Assembly (NCBI GenBank): GCA_018398765.1
Contig: JAHBMJ010000057.1
Location: forward strand, 75,799 to 137,278
Source of the DNA: Chromera velia
Taxonomy: Eukaryota; Sar; Chromeraceae
DNA: 61,480 nucleotides
Direction: 5' to 3'
Below, one piece after another: positions 34,801 to 40,853 of this stretch. Under the pieces are notes generated by a model. That model did no database searches and was not told the origin of the DNA. It worked only from the letters and a program-made list of their open reading frames with translations. The position numbers and the translations under genes are program-made. The first letter of the stretch is position 1. Each line of letters starts with the position of its first letter.

Positions 34801-37230
34801 TCGAGTCCTCCCTGCATGAGGGCCACTCTGCAGGCTCGCGTTCTCGTTCCGCCTCCTCTGAGGGGGACGGCTTCTCCCCTTGTGACGGGAGGGTCATGAG
34901 GGCAATGCACAAAGAGATCAGGAGACAGAGCACCGCAGTAGAAATCCAAAGAGACTGCGGATGGAGAGCGGTGGCTCCGATGGCAATCGTGGCACCATTA
35001 GATGTCTCCAGACCGGGAGCTATACCTCTCCGGTCGGTCGGTCGGTCGGTCGGTCGGCTGTTTCTCCTTTCTTGCAAGGCTTGGTTGCGCTTTTTCTTGC
35101 ACGTTCGTTCATTATTCTCTTCCGTCATGCACGTTCAGTATTCTCTTCCGTCATGCACCAAAAAGAAGTTGAATGCATGGTTGAAATGATCTCGTTCGGG
35201 GCTCCATGTGAAGCTTCTTTCCTTGTGCTGTTGCGGGGGGGATTTTTGTGGATATTGTGGTAATTTTTATGGATATTTTGGTCATTTTGAATAGTCGAAA
35301 GATGTTGAAAATGATCTCTTTAGGGCCTTCATGGGAAGCTTCTTTCCTTGTATTGTTGACATGCTTGCATATTTGCTCACTCTCTTTATTTTGAGTCTCT
35401 GCACCCTTCAATTTGGATGACGTTGCACGCCTGGCCATTCTTTCTTCGTCTCTTAATTCTTGCAGGTGCGAGTGGGTCTGTTGGACCTTCCGGGGATCCA
35501 TTCTGTCAGTTGACCTTGACAGATGTCTCCCTTTCTCTTTCTCTTTCTTTCTGTTTGTTTGGGCATCATGTGTGTTTTTGTGTCGTTCTGAATCTGGAAT
35601 GAAGAGAGGGGAAGACAGAAGAGAAGGAAGCAAGTTTCTGGTCCCGACATTCTACAGCTGACCGTTCTTTTTCTCCGTTTCGGCCTTTTTTTTCTCTCCA
35701 TCGCCCTGAATGTCCGGACCCTCGTTGATGAATGCATTTTTTGTTTTCATACAGAAAATGAATGCATGAATGTCCGGACCCTCGTTGATGAATGCATGCA
35801 TACCGACTTGCGTGCGTGCAGCCACTGCCTGATGCGCAGTCACTTTATCCTTCGTCTGTTGTCGGGTCCTATGGCGACTTCTGTCTTCGAATTGTCCCCC
35901 CTCTCTGACGCCCTGGTGTTCTGTTTGAGACTTCTGTTCTCCTGGTCGTTCCTCCTCGGACTGAACGGCCTCGTGTTCTTCGATGAGCACACAATCGAAC
36001 CCTACCTCCCTGCCACCTTCTCCACAGCACCCAAGGGAATGTCCATCTCCGGACACGCAGACATCGAGGCATACGCCCTCGTTTCGTTGCTGAAGGCCGT
36101 CGTTGCCTCTGCCTGCGGGTACCTGCTCATCTCGGGCGTTGTGCGGAGCGCTGTGGCGGGTGTGTGGGCGTCTGAGAATACAGTGGGCAAAATCCCCGAG
36201 AACGGGCTCTTTCCCGCTGATGGCTTCACGGGGGGGGTGGGGGGCGACGCGGGGGGTTCAATGGATGGAGAGGGGGGATGTGCGTCTCCGTCCCCAGGGG
36301 GTCTGAGAAGGACCAGCCGTCGGGAGTCGACTGGGGGTCTGGGCCGGCGGCAGAGCCTGAGGGGTGACCCGAACTCCCCCTGCAGAAGGGGGCAGGACGC
36401 ATTGAGACGAGCCGAGTCGTTCATCGATCGAAACGTGGGGGGGGCCTCGGGACCTCTGTACTACAGGTTCGAGTGCGGTGAGAAGTTGGGAGCCCGGTCG
36501 GTCCGTCTGGTCCTTAGAAGGGCTCTCTGCGTGGAGATGTACTGCCAAGTGAGGACGCAGGAGAGACGGGCACAGGCGGTTTTGGGTTTGGTCTGTCTGT
36601 GTCAGCTGGTGGTTTTGGTCGGTTTGTTTGGCAGCACCTGCCAGGTGCAGGAGGGAGACGGATCCTCTTCTCCTTCCAGTTCCCCTCCTGGGTGGACTCA
36701 GAGAGACAGGGGGAGACTGTGGCATGAACACAGCGTCTCTCTGATCTGCCTTTTGGGACTGGAATTTGTTGTGACAGGGGTGATGGGAGTCCTTCACGCA
36801 TCTCTGTTGTGGTCAGTCAGTCGGCATGCACGCATGCTGGGGATTGGGGGGGGGGGTAATTATTGGTTGAGTGTTTCCTTTCTCTTCCCTTCATGTTTTT
36901 TTCAGTCGTTGACTGGGCATCACTGTGCGCATCTTTTTGTTTTTGTTCATTCTTTCTAATCGCACGCATACCTATCTGTGTCACGATCTCACTGCGTACG
37001 TACTCGGGTGGATGTCTGTCTGTCCGTGTCCATCTGTGTGCTTGATTAATTGCAGGTTGTGTGTGCGGACGAAGGGGTTGGATTGGTTCGTCAACTGTTT
37101 CCCCTCTGCCCTCAGTTTTCCCTTCCTGTCCCCTCTGCGGAAGAGGCAGAGAGGATACGAGTCGGTGCAGTCGGTGGACGGTCTCACGGCTGCTCAGTGG
37201 GTGGTGCCTCCAGTGCGAGAGCCGGAGTGA
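2071..37230 (+). CDS. Giant EGF/PAN/GPS multi-pass adhesion receptor, 62 exons, about 4613 aa
   Basis: Exons were threaded by GT-AG borders, phase continuity and protein similarity; their lengths sum to 13842 bp, exactly 4614 codons with the TGA at 37228-37230. Product in order: signal peptide (1 to ~33), three lectin-like repeats (to ~298), EGF and PAN modules (299-2606), GAIN-like region (2607-2939), GPS-like motif (~2940-2969), TM1 (~3000-3021), cytosolic loop (3022-4226), TM2-TM5 (~4257-4556) and tail. Almost all module exons are symmetrical 1-1 exons, the class that can be duplicated or shuffled without frame damage. The C-terminal order GPS, TM1, long cytosolic region, paired TMs recalls polycystin-1-like proteins, but I see no clear PLAT domain and no channel domain. 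It probably acts at the cell surface in adhesion or signalling; the ligand is unknown. Coordinates span introns; exon lists are in the sub-entries. Confidence 0.85.
2928..4092. repeat. 36-bp minisatellite in intron 1, about 32 copies
   Basis: The unit is built on TCTATGTGCGTGCCTG and TTTCTCAGAGTGTGG. Because 36 is a multiple of three and the unit has no stop in any forward frame, all three frames stay open for about 1.2 kb, and exon 1 reads straight into it (732 codons, 2071-4269). The restored lectin repeat across 2862/4560 argues that it is spliced out. Confidence 0.9.
4145..4440. repeat. 71-bp tandem repeat in intron 1, about 4 copies
   Basis: Copies are spaced exactly 71 bp (ATGCC anchors at 4181, 4252, 4323, 4394). 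Each contains TTTGTCTCTTAGGCTGTG, a plausible 3' splice-site look-alike, and CATGGATCCCTGATGCC. It lies between the 36-bp array and exon 2. Confidence 0.9.
4923..7139 (+). other. Exons 3-8: six EGF domains, mostly calcium-binding type
   Basis: Exons are 4923-5060, 5280-5402, 5606-5734, 6138-6260, 6511-6651 and 6999-7139; each is a multiple of three and phase 1-1. Each encodes one six-cysteine EGF domain that begins (D/A)xDEC and carries CxNTxGSFxCxC, the calcium-binding and Asp/Asn-hydroxylation consensus of cbEGF domains. NATC and NGT sequons suggest N-glycosylation. The last domain ends in CDGSTGL, a variant that recurs just before each PAN block. Confidence 0.85.
6854..7008 (+). repeat. 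Hairpin insert with duplicated splice acceptor before exon 8
   Basis: Two copies of a 45-50 bp segment (6854-6898 and 6959-7008) hold the pyrimidine tract, GTGTGCAG acceptor and first codons of exon 8. The 60-bp insert between them has inverted arms TGTATTCGTTT (6904-6914) and AAACGAATACA (6948-6958). The upstream copy reads DLDG and runs into the insert; the downstream copy continues DLDEC and is the working exon. Confidence 0.8.
7458..8826 (+). other. Exons 9-11: first PAN/Apple-like pair
   Basis: Exon 9 (7458-7721) encodes a module beginning GCVTHGR, with the spaced cysteines and the MMGPKFC ending typical of PAN/Apple-like folds. The second module is split: exon 10 (7903-8036, ends in phase 0) and exon 11 (8754-8826, returns to phase 1). 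It begins GCYTSQE and ends GPRYC. PAN/Apple modules bind proteins or carbohydrates in secreted and surface proteins. This is the only PAN module in the gene interrupted by an intron, and that intron holds the 82-bp array. Confidence 0.7.
8072..8540. repeat. 82-bp array amplifying the exon 10 splice donor, 6 copies
   Basis: Anchors CATCTTTGTTCTG lie at 8072, 8154, 8249, 8331, 8413 and 8495 (82-bp spacing, one 95). Every unit repeats the 3' end of exon 10 (CTCCTTCGACCCGACTTCAC) followed by AG|GT, so six extra donor-like sites follow the original at 8036. The DNA flanking the array is itself duplicated (a GAGGAGGAGACGG block at both ends). Confidence 0.9.
9159..10169 (+). other. Exons 12-14: three EGF domains
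   Basis: Exons are 9159-9314, 9655-9786 and 10029-10169, all phase 1-1. The first starts [10 protein letters not shown] rather than DIDEC and lacks the calcium-binding N-terminal motif; this DPC type always follows a PAN pair here. The second is a cbEGF ([12 protein letters not shown]). The third ([12 protein letters not shown]) ends in the CDKSLGL form that precedes the next PAN pair. Confidence 0.8.
10548..12693 (+). other. Exons 15-19: PAN pair, EGF, PAN pair
   Basis: Exons are 10548-10820 and 11023-11232 (PAN long and short), 11510-11647 ([22 protein letters not shown]), then 11977-12231 and 12484-12693 (PAN long and short). The long modules begin GC(T/I)(T/S)HGRSL and end AGPKYC. The short ones begin AC(L/Y)(T/S)VG and end GPK(D/Y)C. 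The long-short pairing recurs, so the pair is the duplicated unit. All exons are phase 1-1. Confidence 0.75.
13341..13505 (+). repeat. Hairpin insert with duplicated acceptor and start of exon 21
   Basis: The acceptor CAG plus the first ~34 bp of the exon appears at 13341-13387 and again at 13463-13505. Between them (13390-13461) is a hairpin with arms TGCATTTCTTTTCATACAGA and TCTGTATGAAAATAAATGCA. Only the second copy continues into a full EGF exon; the first runs into the insert. Confidence 0.85.
13765..14125. repeat. 12-bp array (GAGGGTCATCTG)n in an intron, about 30 units
   Basis: A near-continuous array of GAGGGTCATCTG with variants GAGGGTCAGCTG, GAGGGTCAGGTG and GAGGGTCGGGTG. It is purine-biased on this strand. 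It lies wholly inside the intron between exons 21 and 22; I see no coding role. Confidence 0.95.
14701..15486 (+). other. Exons 23-24: fourth PAN/Apple-like pair
   Basis: Exon 23 (14701-14949) is the long type: it begins GCTHHGFEL and ends TGPKYC. Exon 24 (15274-15486) is the short type: it begins ACYSIGSRI and ends SGPKLC. Both are phase 1-1. The preceding EGF (exon 22) ends in the CDRADGL form and the following exon 25 starts DPC, keeping the five-module order seen in the earlier blocks. Confidence 0.7.
15811..20238 (+). other. Exons 25-35: eleven EGF domains
   Basis: Exons are 15811-15948, 16284-16430, 16853-17005, 17244-17372, 17764-17916, 18114-18242, 18461-18613, 18891-19019, 19276-19398, 19559-19711 and 20110-20238. 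From exon 27 on there is a two-domain rhythm: D(A/V)DECTN..FP..CD domains with a long GWYDTS insert, followed by [14 protein letters not shown] or similar with GYDGNGTSC. Exons 28, 30 and 35 are nearly identical at nucleotide level, indicating recent duplication or gene conversion. All are cbEGF-like and phase 1-1. Confidence 0.85.
16630..16812. repeat. (CA)n / ACACAT microsatellite in an intron
   Basis: Almost pure CACA with interspersed TACA. It lies between exons 26 and 27; a shorter (CA)n tract is at 16453-16485. Long ORFs across it on both strands are artefacts of the dinucleotide repeat. Confidence 0.95.
20399..20565. repeat. Two TTGACGCACGCAA hairpins between three duplicated flanks
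   Basis: A segment of about 31 bp (AATTGAGGGAG plus AGGAAAGGGCCTGAAA) occurs three times at 66-bp spacing, starting near 20399, 20466 and 20532. Between the copies are two hairpins, TTGACGCACGCAA, a 10-base loop TCAGAGCGCC, then TTGCGTGC(A/G)TCAA (20432-20467 and 20498-20533). It lies in an intron. Confidence 0.85.
20605..20712. repeat. 35-bp tandem repeat, 3 copies, in an intron
   Basis: Three copies of a unit containing ATTCAGAGGAAGAT and GAAAAACTGTGTTTCC lie directly upstream of exon 36. It is a simple tandem duplication without an insert. Confidence 0.85.
21492..21666 (+). repeat. Duplicated 3' end of EGF exon 38 around an AT-rich insert
   Basis: About 40 bp of the exon 3' end (TGCAACGGCGGCTTTGAGGG onwards) appears at 21492-21532 and again at 21625-21666. 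They are separated by about 90 bp made of ATATTTTTGG-like units. The first copy ends at a normal GTCAGT donor; the second has TGGTGCGT instead. Only the first is used in my model. Confidence 0.85.
21926..22175. repeat. 45-bp tandem repeat, 6 copies, carrying TTGCGTGCGTCAA
   Basis: Copies start at 21926, 21971, 22016, 22061, 22106 and 22151. Each contains CCCGACTGCATGTTTTC and TTTTTTGCGTGCGTCAATG, so every unit holds one arm of the TTGACGCACGCAA hairpin family. It lies in the intron before exon 39. Confidence 0.9.
24240..24445. repeat. Nested duplications with TTGCGTGCGTCAA arms in an intron
   Basis: Arms TTGCGTGCGTCAA occur at about 24256 and 24280, and the opposite arm TTGACGCACGCAA near 24367. 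Two host segments are duplicated around them: GTTTTCCTTTTTTGGAC (near 24228 and 24296) and CCCGTCCCG(T/C)CCCTGTCGTC (near 24333 and 24425). It fits two rounds of insertion with flank duplication. Confidence 0.65.
25345..25471. repeat. 40-bp direct duplication with 47-bp insert in an intron
   Basis: An identical 40-bp segment beginning GGCCCGTACATTTGTCATC occurs at 25345-25384 and 25432-25471. The insert between has no obvious hairpin. It lies between exons 47 and 48. Confidence 0.85.
25940..26165 (+). repeat. Triplicated acceptor of EGF exon 49
   Basis: ATGCAGACC followed by TTGACGAGTG or TCGACGAGTG occurs at 25953, 26043 and 26133 (90-bp period). The first two copies run after about 24 exon bases into TTGCGTGCGTCA and hit stops; the third continues as a complete EGF exon. 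Between copies are two direct GCGTGCGTCA motifs of the second hairpin family. Confidence 0.85.
26221..26448 (+). repeat. Duplicated 3' end and donor of exon 49 with hairpin insert
   Basis: The exon end from CTGTACTGATGGGTACACTG through the donor GTCAGTAG and on to ATGCATGCATTTACTT occurs at 26221-26286 and 26320-26385, with a third partial copy at 26428-26448. The inserts carry TTTGCATACAGA and CATACAGAATTC, the arm motif of the first hairpin family. Confidence 0.8.
27523..27651. repeat. Hairpin insert with perfect 31-bp flank duplication
   Basis: An identical 31-bp segment (GTGAATACTGCACGTGCTTG onwards) is found at 27523-27553 and 27621-27651. The insert has arms GCATTTATTTCCATACAGAA and TTCTGTGTGAAAATAAATGC (about 27551-27620). 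It is entirely intronic, so it shows the element structure without a splice site. Confidence 0.9.
28935..29420. repeat. 30-bp pyrimidine minisatellite in an intron, about 16 copies
   Basis: Units of CTTTCTTCCTTCCTCTCTACG plus CTGCACTCT, with occasional extra CTTC. It is strongly pyrimidine on this strand and lies between exons 55 and 56. The long ORFs on both strands are due to the period being a multiple of three. Confidence 0.95.
29914..30617 (+). other. Exons 57-58: GAIN C-terminal part and GPS-like motif
   Basis: Exon 57 (29914-30210, 99 codons) ends [19 protein letters not shown] and exon 58 (30529-30617) continues [18 protein letters not shown]. The spacing C....W...GC and the closing CxC match the GPS motif of adhesion GPCRs and polycystin-1-like proteins, where cleavage normally falls at H-L/S-T just after the CxC pair. 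Here [11 protein letters not shown] lacks the histidine, so autoproteolysis may not occur even if the fold is kept. It sits directly before TM1, as expected. Confidence 0.65.
30898..31052 (+). other. Exon 59: juxtamembrane segment and TM1
   Basis: It enters in phase 0 after CAG and leaves in phase 2 at TA|GTAAGT. It encodes a short Pro/Ser linker, a basic KRRSDG stretch and the hydrophobic helix [20 protein letters not shown]. The next exon supplies the missing base of the Tyr codon and a basic cytosolic start. Confidence 0.75.
31310..31464 (+). repeat. Hairpin-type insert duplicating the acceptor of exon 60
   Basis: The acceptor region and 45-48 bp of exon start occur at 31310-31353 and 31417-31464. 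The 63-bp insert contains ATGCATTCATTTTCTGTATG and ends TATCAAAATAAATGCA. The first copy has lost bases (AACAGATCTG versus AACAGAGGGATCTG) and meets a TAG; the second is in frame. The insert's own end (AATGCA) plus G rebuilds a CAG acceptor for the second copy. Confidence 0.85.
31418..35032 (+). other. Exon 60: ~1200-residue cytosolic loop rich in phosphosite-like repeats
   Basis: The largest exon (3615 bp, phase 2 to 2, donor GTCGGT). The first ~250 codons are basic and mixed, with cysteine clusters ([14 protein letters not shown]), and may form a folded membrane-proximal part; no PLAT domain is evident. The middle is highly acidic and Ser/Lys rich. The last third carries about ten copies of (R)RRSST(K/R) or RRASTK, several followed by VHLQSAPDF-like strings, then four RKMSLSPS repeats. 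RRxS and SP sites suggest regulation by basophilic and proline-directed kinases. Confidence 0.75.
35179..35358. repeat. 55-bp direct duplication around an AT-rich insert
   Basis: GTTGAAATGATCTCGTTCGG through CTTCTTTCCTTGTGCTGTTG (35179-35233) recurs with some changes at 35304-35358. The insert is made of GGATATT(T)TGG-type units like those at 21540-21620. It is intronic. Confidence 0.75.
35707..35797. repeat. Short hairpin insert with perfect 31-bp flank duplication
   Basis: The 31-bp segment TGAATGTCCGGACCCTCGTT onwards occurs at 35707-35737 and 35767-35797. The insert is only about 35 bp: TGCATTTTTTGTTTTCATAC, then AGAAAATGAATGCA, a minimal member of the first hairpin family. Confidence 0.9.
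35822..37230 (+). other. Exons 61-62: TM2-TM5 and cytosolic tail
   Basis: Exon 61 (35822-36811, phase 2 to 2) encodes [19 protein letters not shown], then two hydrophobic helices ([17 protein letters not shown] and [17 protein letters not shown]) around a short lumenal loop, a Ser/Gly-rich cytosolic segment, and two more helices ([17 protein letters not shown] and [17 protein letters not shown]). The order GP..S.F...R before TM2 resembles the polycystin-1 membrane region. Exon 62 (37056-37230) encodes a tail ending PPVREPE. A possible extra 39-bp exon at 35466-35504 would also keep phase. Confidence 0.7.
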
Positions 37231-38970
37231 CTCTGAGTAGAAGAGAGAGAAAAAGAGAGGGGGGGAACTCGATCGGAGAAGGGAAGAAAATGAAAGGGGA
37301 AGGGTGGAGAGCGGAATGCATGCCGACGAATCGGGAGATCTTTTTGCATGAATGAATGAGTGAGTGAATGAACGAATGAATGCATGCATGCATGCATGAA
37401 TGAATGAATGAATGAAAGAGGGAATGAATGAATGAGAAAATGCATTCCGTTTTTTGTCCTCCTGTCCCTCCCTCCTGCTCTAGACCTCCGACTTTTGAGA
37501 AGTCAAATTATGATCGTCGATCAAATTAAGAGGAGAAAAAGAGAACGGATCGTCATTCAGGAAGGAGAGAGGGTGCAGAAGTAATTGGGTGTGCTGCTGA
37601 AGATCGAGTGAAAGTTTCACGCAGTGGCAACAGTGTACAGAGAGAGAGAAAAACGGACACACATACGTACTCACGTGCACATTGGAATGAATAAATTCAA
37701 AAACCGAATTCACTTCGTTGCCCCGCACGGAAATGTATTTACAAGAATAATTTAACATTCCATGCATGCACGCTCATGCATGCGCACAGCTCAATTAATG
37801 CTTGAAAGGACTCTTCGCCTCTTTGTGTCAAAGATGAAAGGGAGAACAAGAAGCAGAGAGGAGCTCAAATAGATGAACGATCGAGAAACTATGGTAGGTA
37901 ATGCATGGAAAGGTCATCTCCCTCGTCTTTTCGCCCTCTCGTACGTCTTTCCGTCAGGCCGTGTTCCAGTAGCCCTCTCAACACGCAACTTTGTCAGCGG
38001 CGCTCTTTTTTATAGAAGTGAAATCGTGGTCTTTCAATCCCAAATGACTTTTTCTTGCTACCAACGCACGCAGTCAGTCAATCACTCACTGGCAAGCCTT
38101 CCTTATCGCTTGTTTGACGGAAAGGTTGCAAGGATGCAGACTAGCATCTGGATGCCATTATTGTATCACTGTCTCTTCATGCCTTCAGTGACTTTTCTTG
38201 CCACAGTATGTCGATTGATTGGTGGTTTTTTCATACTACTGCTAGAAGTACAGGTCTTATTTAAATATGATTTAAGGACCGTTAGTCATATTGAACTTGA
38301 TTGAAGCTCCTACATGAAACAAAGTGCCTTCTGATCATAACCTAGGATCACAACGATTATGATGTTTTATGATCATCATCATCATACGCAATTGTCATTG
38401 GCCCATAACTAAGCATCCAGCCTAGCGTTTAGCGTTTGGCAAGTTGATACAGAAAAAAAGCAACTTATATTATAATTTTTTTTATTTAATGTGTGTCTGT
38501 TGTTGTGTATTAGTAGGTCATTATGCATGCAATACGTTCATATTTGTCAGAGACTATTACCAATTGATTTACCCTATTTATCGATTGGTTCACAGACCGG
38601 TATTATAATTATTGGCAATATTATTGATTCATTATTTCATTCTATGAAATAAACTGGTCTCTTACTTACTGCACTCTTCAAGTTTGATCTGCTGAAGAGT
38701 TAGCGGTCTTTGCATTGAATACATGAATCCGGTTACGAAGATTGCACGGTTTCTCTGAACATAGCATATGTATAGTATGATATGAATCAACTCACAGCAT
38801 CTCATGGTAATCAATTAATTGGCCTCCGGCGCAGTGGCGGTGGTATGCGCGCGGAAAGCTCCTCTTACGTCACAACGTTATCTAGCAACGCCATGCTTTC
38901 AACATATTTATCTATACTGGGCGTAAACCGTCCTCAACCAGACTAGTATACCCCGTAGTGCTACCGCAGC
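37231..38970. other. 3' flank of the receptor gene and intergenic DNA
   Basis: It starts with purine-rich DNA and an (AATG)n / GCATGCATG tract at 37350-37430, then drops in GC content. A possible polyadenylation signal AATAAA lies in ATGAATAAATTC near 37690. A short GC-rich patch is near 38820-38880. A 143-codon ORF at 37873-38304 shows no domain and I do not call it a gene. Confidence 0.5.
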
Positions 38971-39583
38971 CTAGGCGACGCACAGTGGTAAAAAAAAAAA
39001 AAAAAATCTGAAAACGTCTATTCTTTTTTTTTTTATTATTTAAAATTTTATTGTATATGTAAAAAAAAATAAAGGTTAAATGACTAGCTTCAACTAGAGT
39101 TTGAATCATATCTAGGATCCCAGTTTCACTTTTAGTTTGGTAGACGCTTAAAAAGAGTGACCAAAACTAGCTTCGACTAGAGCTTTGAAATGTATATCGT
39201 CCTAGATATCGTCAAAGAGCCAGTCAAAGAACTTCTCCTCTGTCTGCTCTTCTGTCTGCATCCATGCATCCATCTTTCTTATCACTCTTTGCATAGGACA
39301 AAAGAGAGCCCCCTTTTCCCTTCGCCCACCCGCTCGCCTTCGTCCCTGTAATCCTCTTTTGCGATGGTCACTGCGTGCAGTGCCATACACACAGACTTCA
39401 TTCATTTTTCAATTAGCATGAATGGTGAAACGACGGACCGGGTCACTCCCTCTGTCTCCCTCATGATTAGTTTTTTTAACAGACACAGTAAAAAGAACAG
39501 AGAAAAGTCTAGTGACAGTGCAGTTGAACAAGGGAAAAAAGATTGGTTGGTCCATGTTCAACAAAGTCGATGATGGAATGGTG

Positions 39584-40590
39584 CATCTATGAACCGGTAA
39601 GCTATAAAAATAGTAACTATTTTGACTATTTATACGTTTCAATAATAAATAGTAAAATAGTGAACTATTTACTATTTTATAGAACTAAAATAATTCACTA
39701 TTTCAACTATTTTTACAGATAAATTAACACAGCAAATTTTGCTATAAAATAAAAAACTATTTTACTATTTTTACATTCATTTTACATTTTCACTTACTTA
39801 CTATGCACTCTCATCAGAAATAGTCGAAATAGTTGACTATTTTCACTATTTTTTAACTCACATTTCAAGTCCATTTTCACATTGCCAGTGATTTTCATCT
39901 GTCACTGAGTCTTAGTTAAACCAATGTGGAAATGCAAACTCAATCAAAACCATAGGGATCGGTTTCTTTCTTTTCCTTCTCCTTTTCCCCCTCTTTGTCC
40001 TCCCCATCATTTTCACCCTCCTCTCCCTCCAAATAATTAATGCCATATCGATACAAACCCAAACGCCCAAAGCAGGACTTTGTGTAGTCATCCAAAGAGA
40101 TGTATAGAGAGACAAGACCGGGCTGAACGAGTTTCTTCTCTCTGCACTTATTGACTGCGTCGTCTCGGGTAAAAATCTCTTCCTCCTCTTCCCTGTCTGT
40201 AAAATGTTTCGACACATGTCCAATCCCCCCGAAGTAGAAGCTCAGAAGCCTCATCAAATCTTTGGTCTTAAACAAGGCATCCCCCACTGACTGTCGTGGA
40301 CAAAACAGAGCAGCCCAACATCCAACTGACTGTCGTTTTTAGATAAACGAATTTGTGACATGACCTTGAATGAGCGGCTTTCACTAAGTGACTTCAAAGT
40401 TGACTCCAGGATTGATTGACACTTCACATTAAAAATAGTTGAAATAGTAAAATAGTACTAGTTGATAGGTTAAAATAGTACAAATAGTCATTTTTTTTAC
40501 TATTTTCACTATTTACTATCTAGTGTTAACTAAAATAGTCAAAATAGTTCACTATTTTTACTATTTTAGTAGTGTGCCGGTTCATAGATG
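39584..40590. mobile_element. Nested ~1.0-kb element with AAATAGT subterminal arrays
   Basis: The ends CATCTATGAACCGG(T/C)A are inverted (39584-39600 and 40575-40590). Inside each end, 150-250 bp consists of dispersed AAATAGT and ACTATTT motifs in both orientations (39605-39860 and 40430-40570). Such subterminal repeats are typical of transposase-binding regions of DNA transposons. The centre holds a small minus-strand ORF. Confidence 0.6.
39940..40287 (-). CDS. 115-aa ORF inside the nested element, unknown
   Basis: It reads MGDALFKTKDLMRLLSFYFGG and on through a YISLDDYTKSCFGRLG stretch to an acidic/lysine tail. It is the only sizable ORF in the nested element and has ordinary amino-acid composition, unlike the repeats around it. 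I recognise no family. It is too short for a transposase and may be a captured gene fragment or chance. Confidence 0.25.
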   Translation of the reverse strand: MGDALFKTKDLMRLLSFYFGGIGHVSKHFTDREEEEEIFTRDDAVNKCREKKLVQPGLVSLYISLDDYTKSCFGRLGLYRYGINYLEGEEGENDGEDKEGEKEKEKKETDPYGFD

Positions 40591-40853
40591 TGAAGACACT
40601 AGTAGAGACACTAGTAGAGACAAACGTACAATAACAAGCAGGACTAGAACTAGGGTTCAAACTAGGGTTGAAAGATGTTTAAAACTTTGAGTTGAGTAAT
40701 AAGTTCGCGAGGAAGTTAGTTTAAAAGTACTTCTAAAAGGTGCTCTTCTAGGTGCTCCTAGAGGTGCTCTAGGAAATCTTTCGTAGAAAAAAAGAAAAAA
40801 AAAAAATCTGGAAAGGTCTATTTTTTTTTTTTTTACCACTGTGCGTCGCCTAG

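Larger units (their letters stand above)
38971..40853. mobile_element. Inverted-repeat element of about 1.9 kb
   Basis: The left end CTAGGCGACGCACAGTGGTA followed by a long A run (38971-39006) matches the reverse complement of the right end at about 40820-40853. Just inside both ends is a similar AATCTG(A/G)AAA(C/G)GTCTATT block next to T runs. No transposase is visible, so it would be non-autonomous. Target-site duplications are not clear. Confidence 0.65.

Noticed and set aside
37873-38304. 143-codon ORF downstream of the receptor gene
   Set aside because: No domain, low-complexity surroundings, no splice or start context; likely chance.
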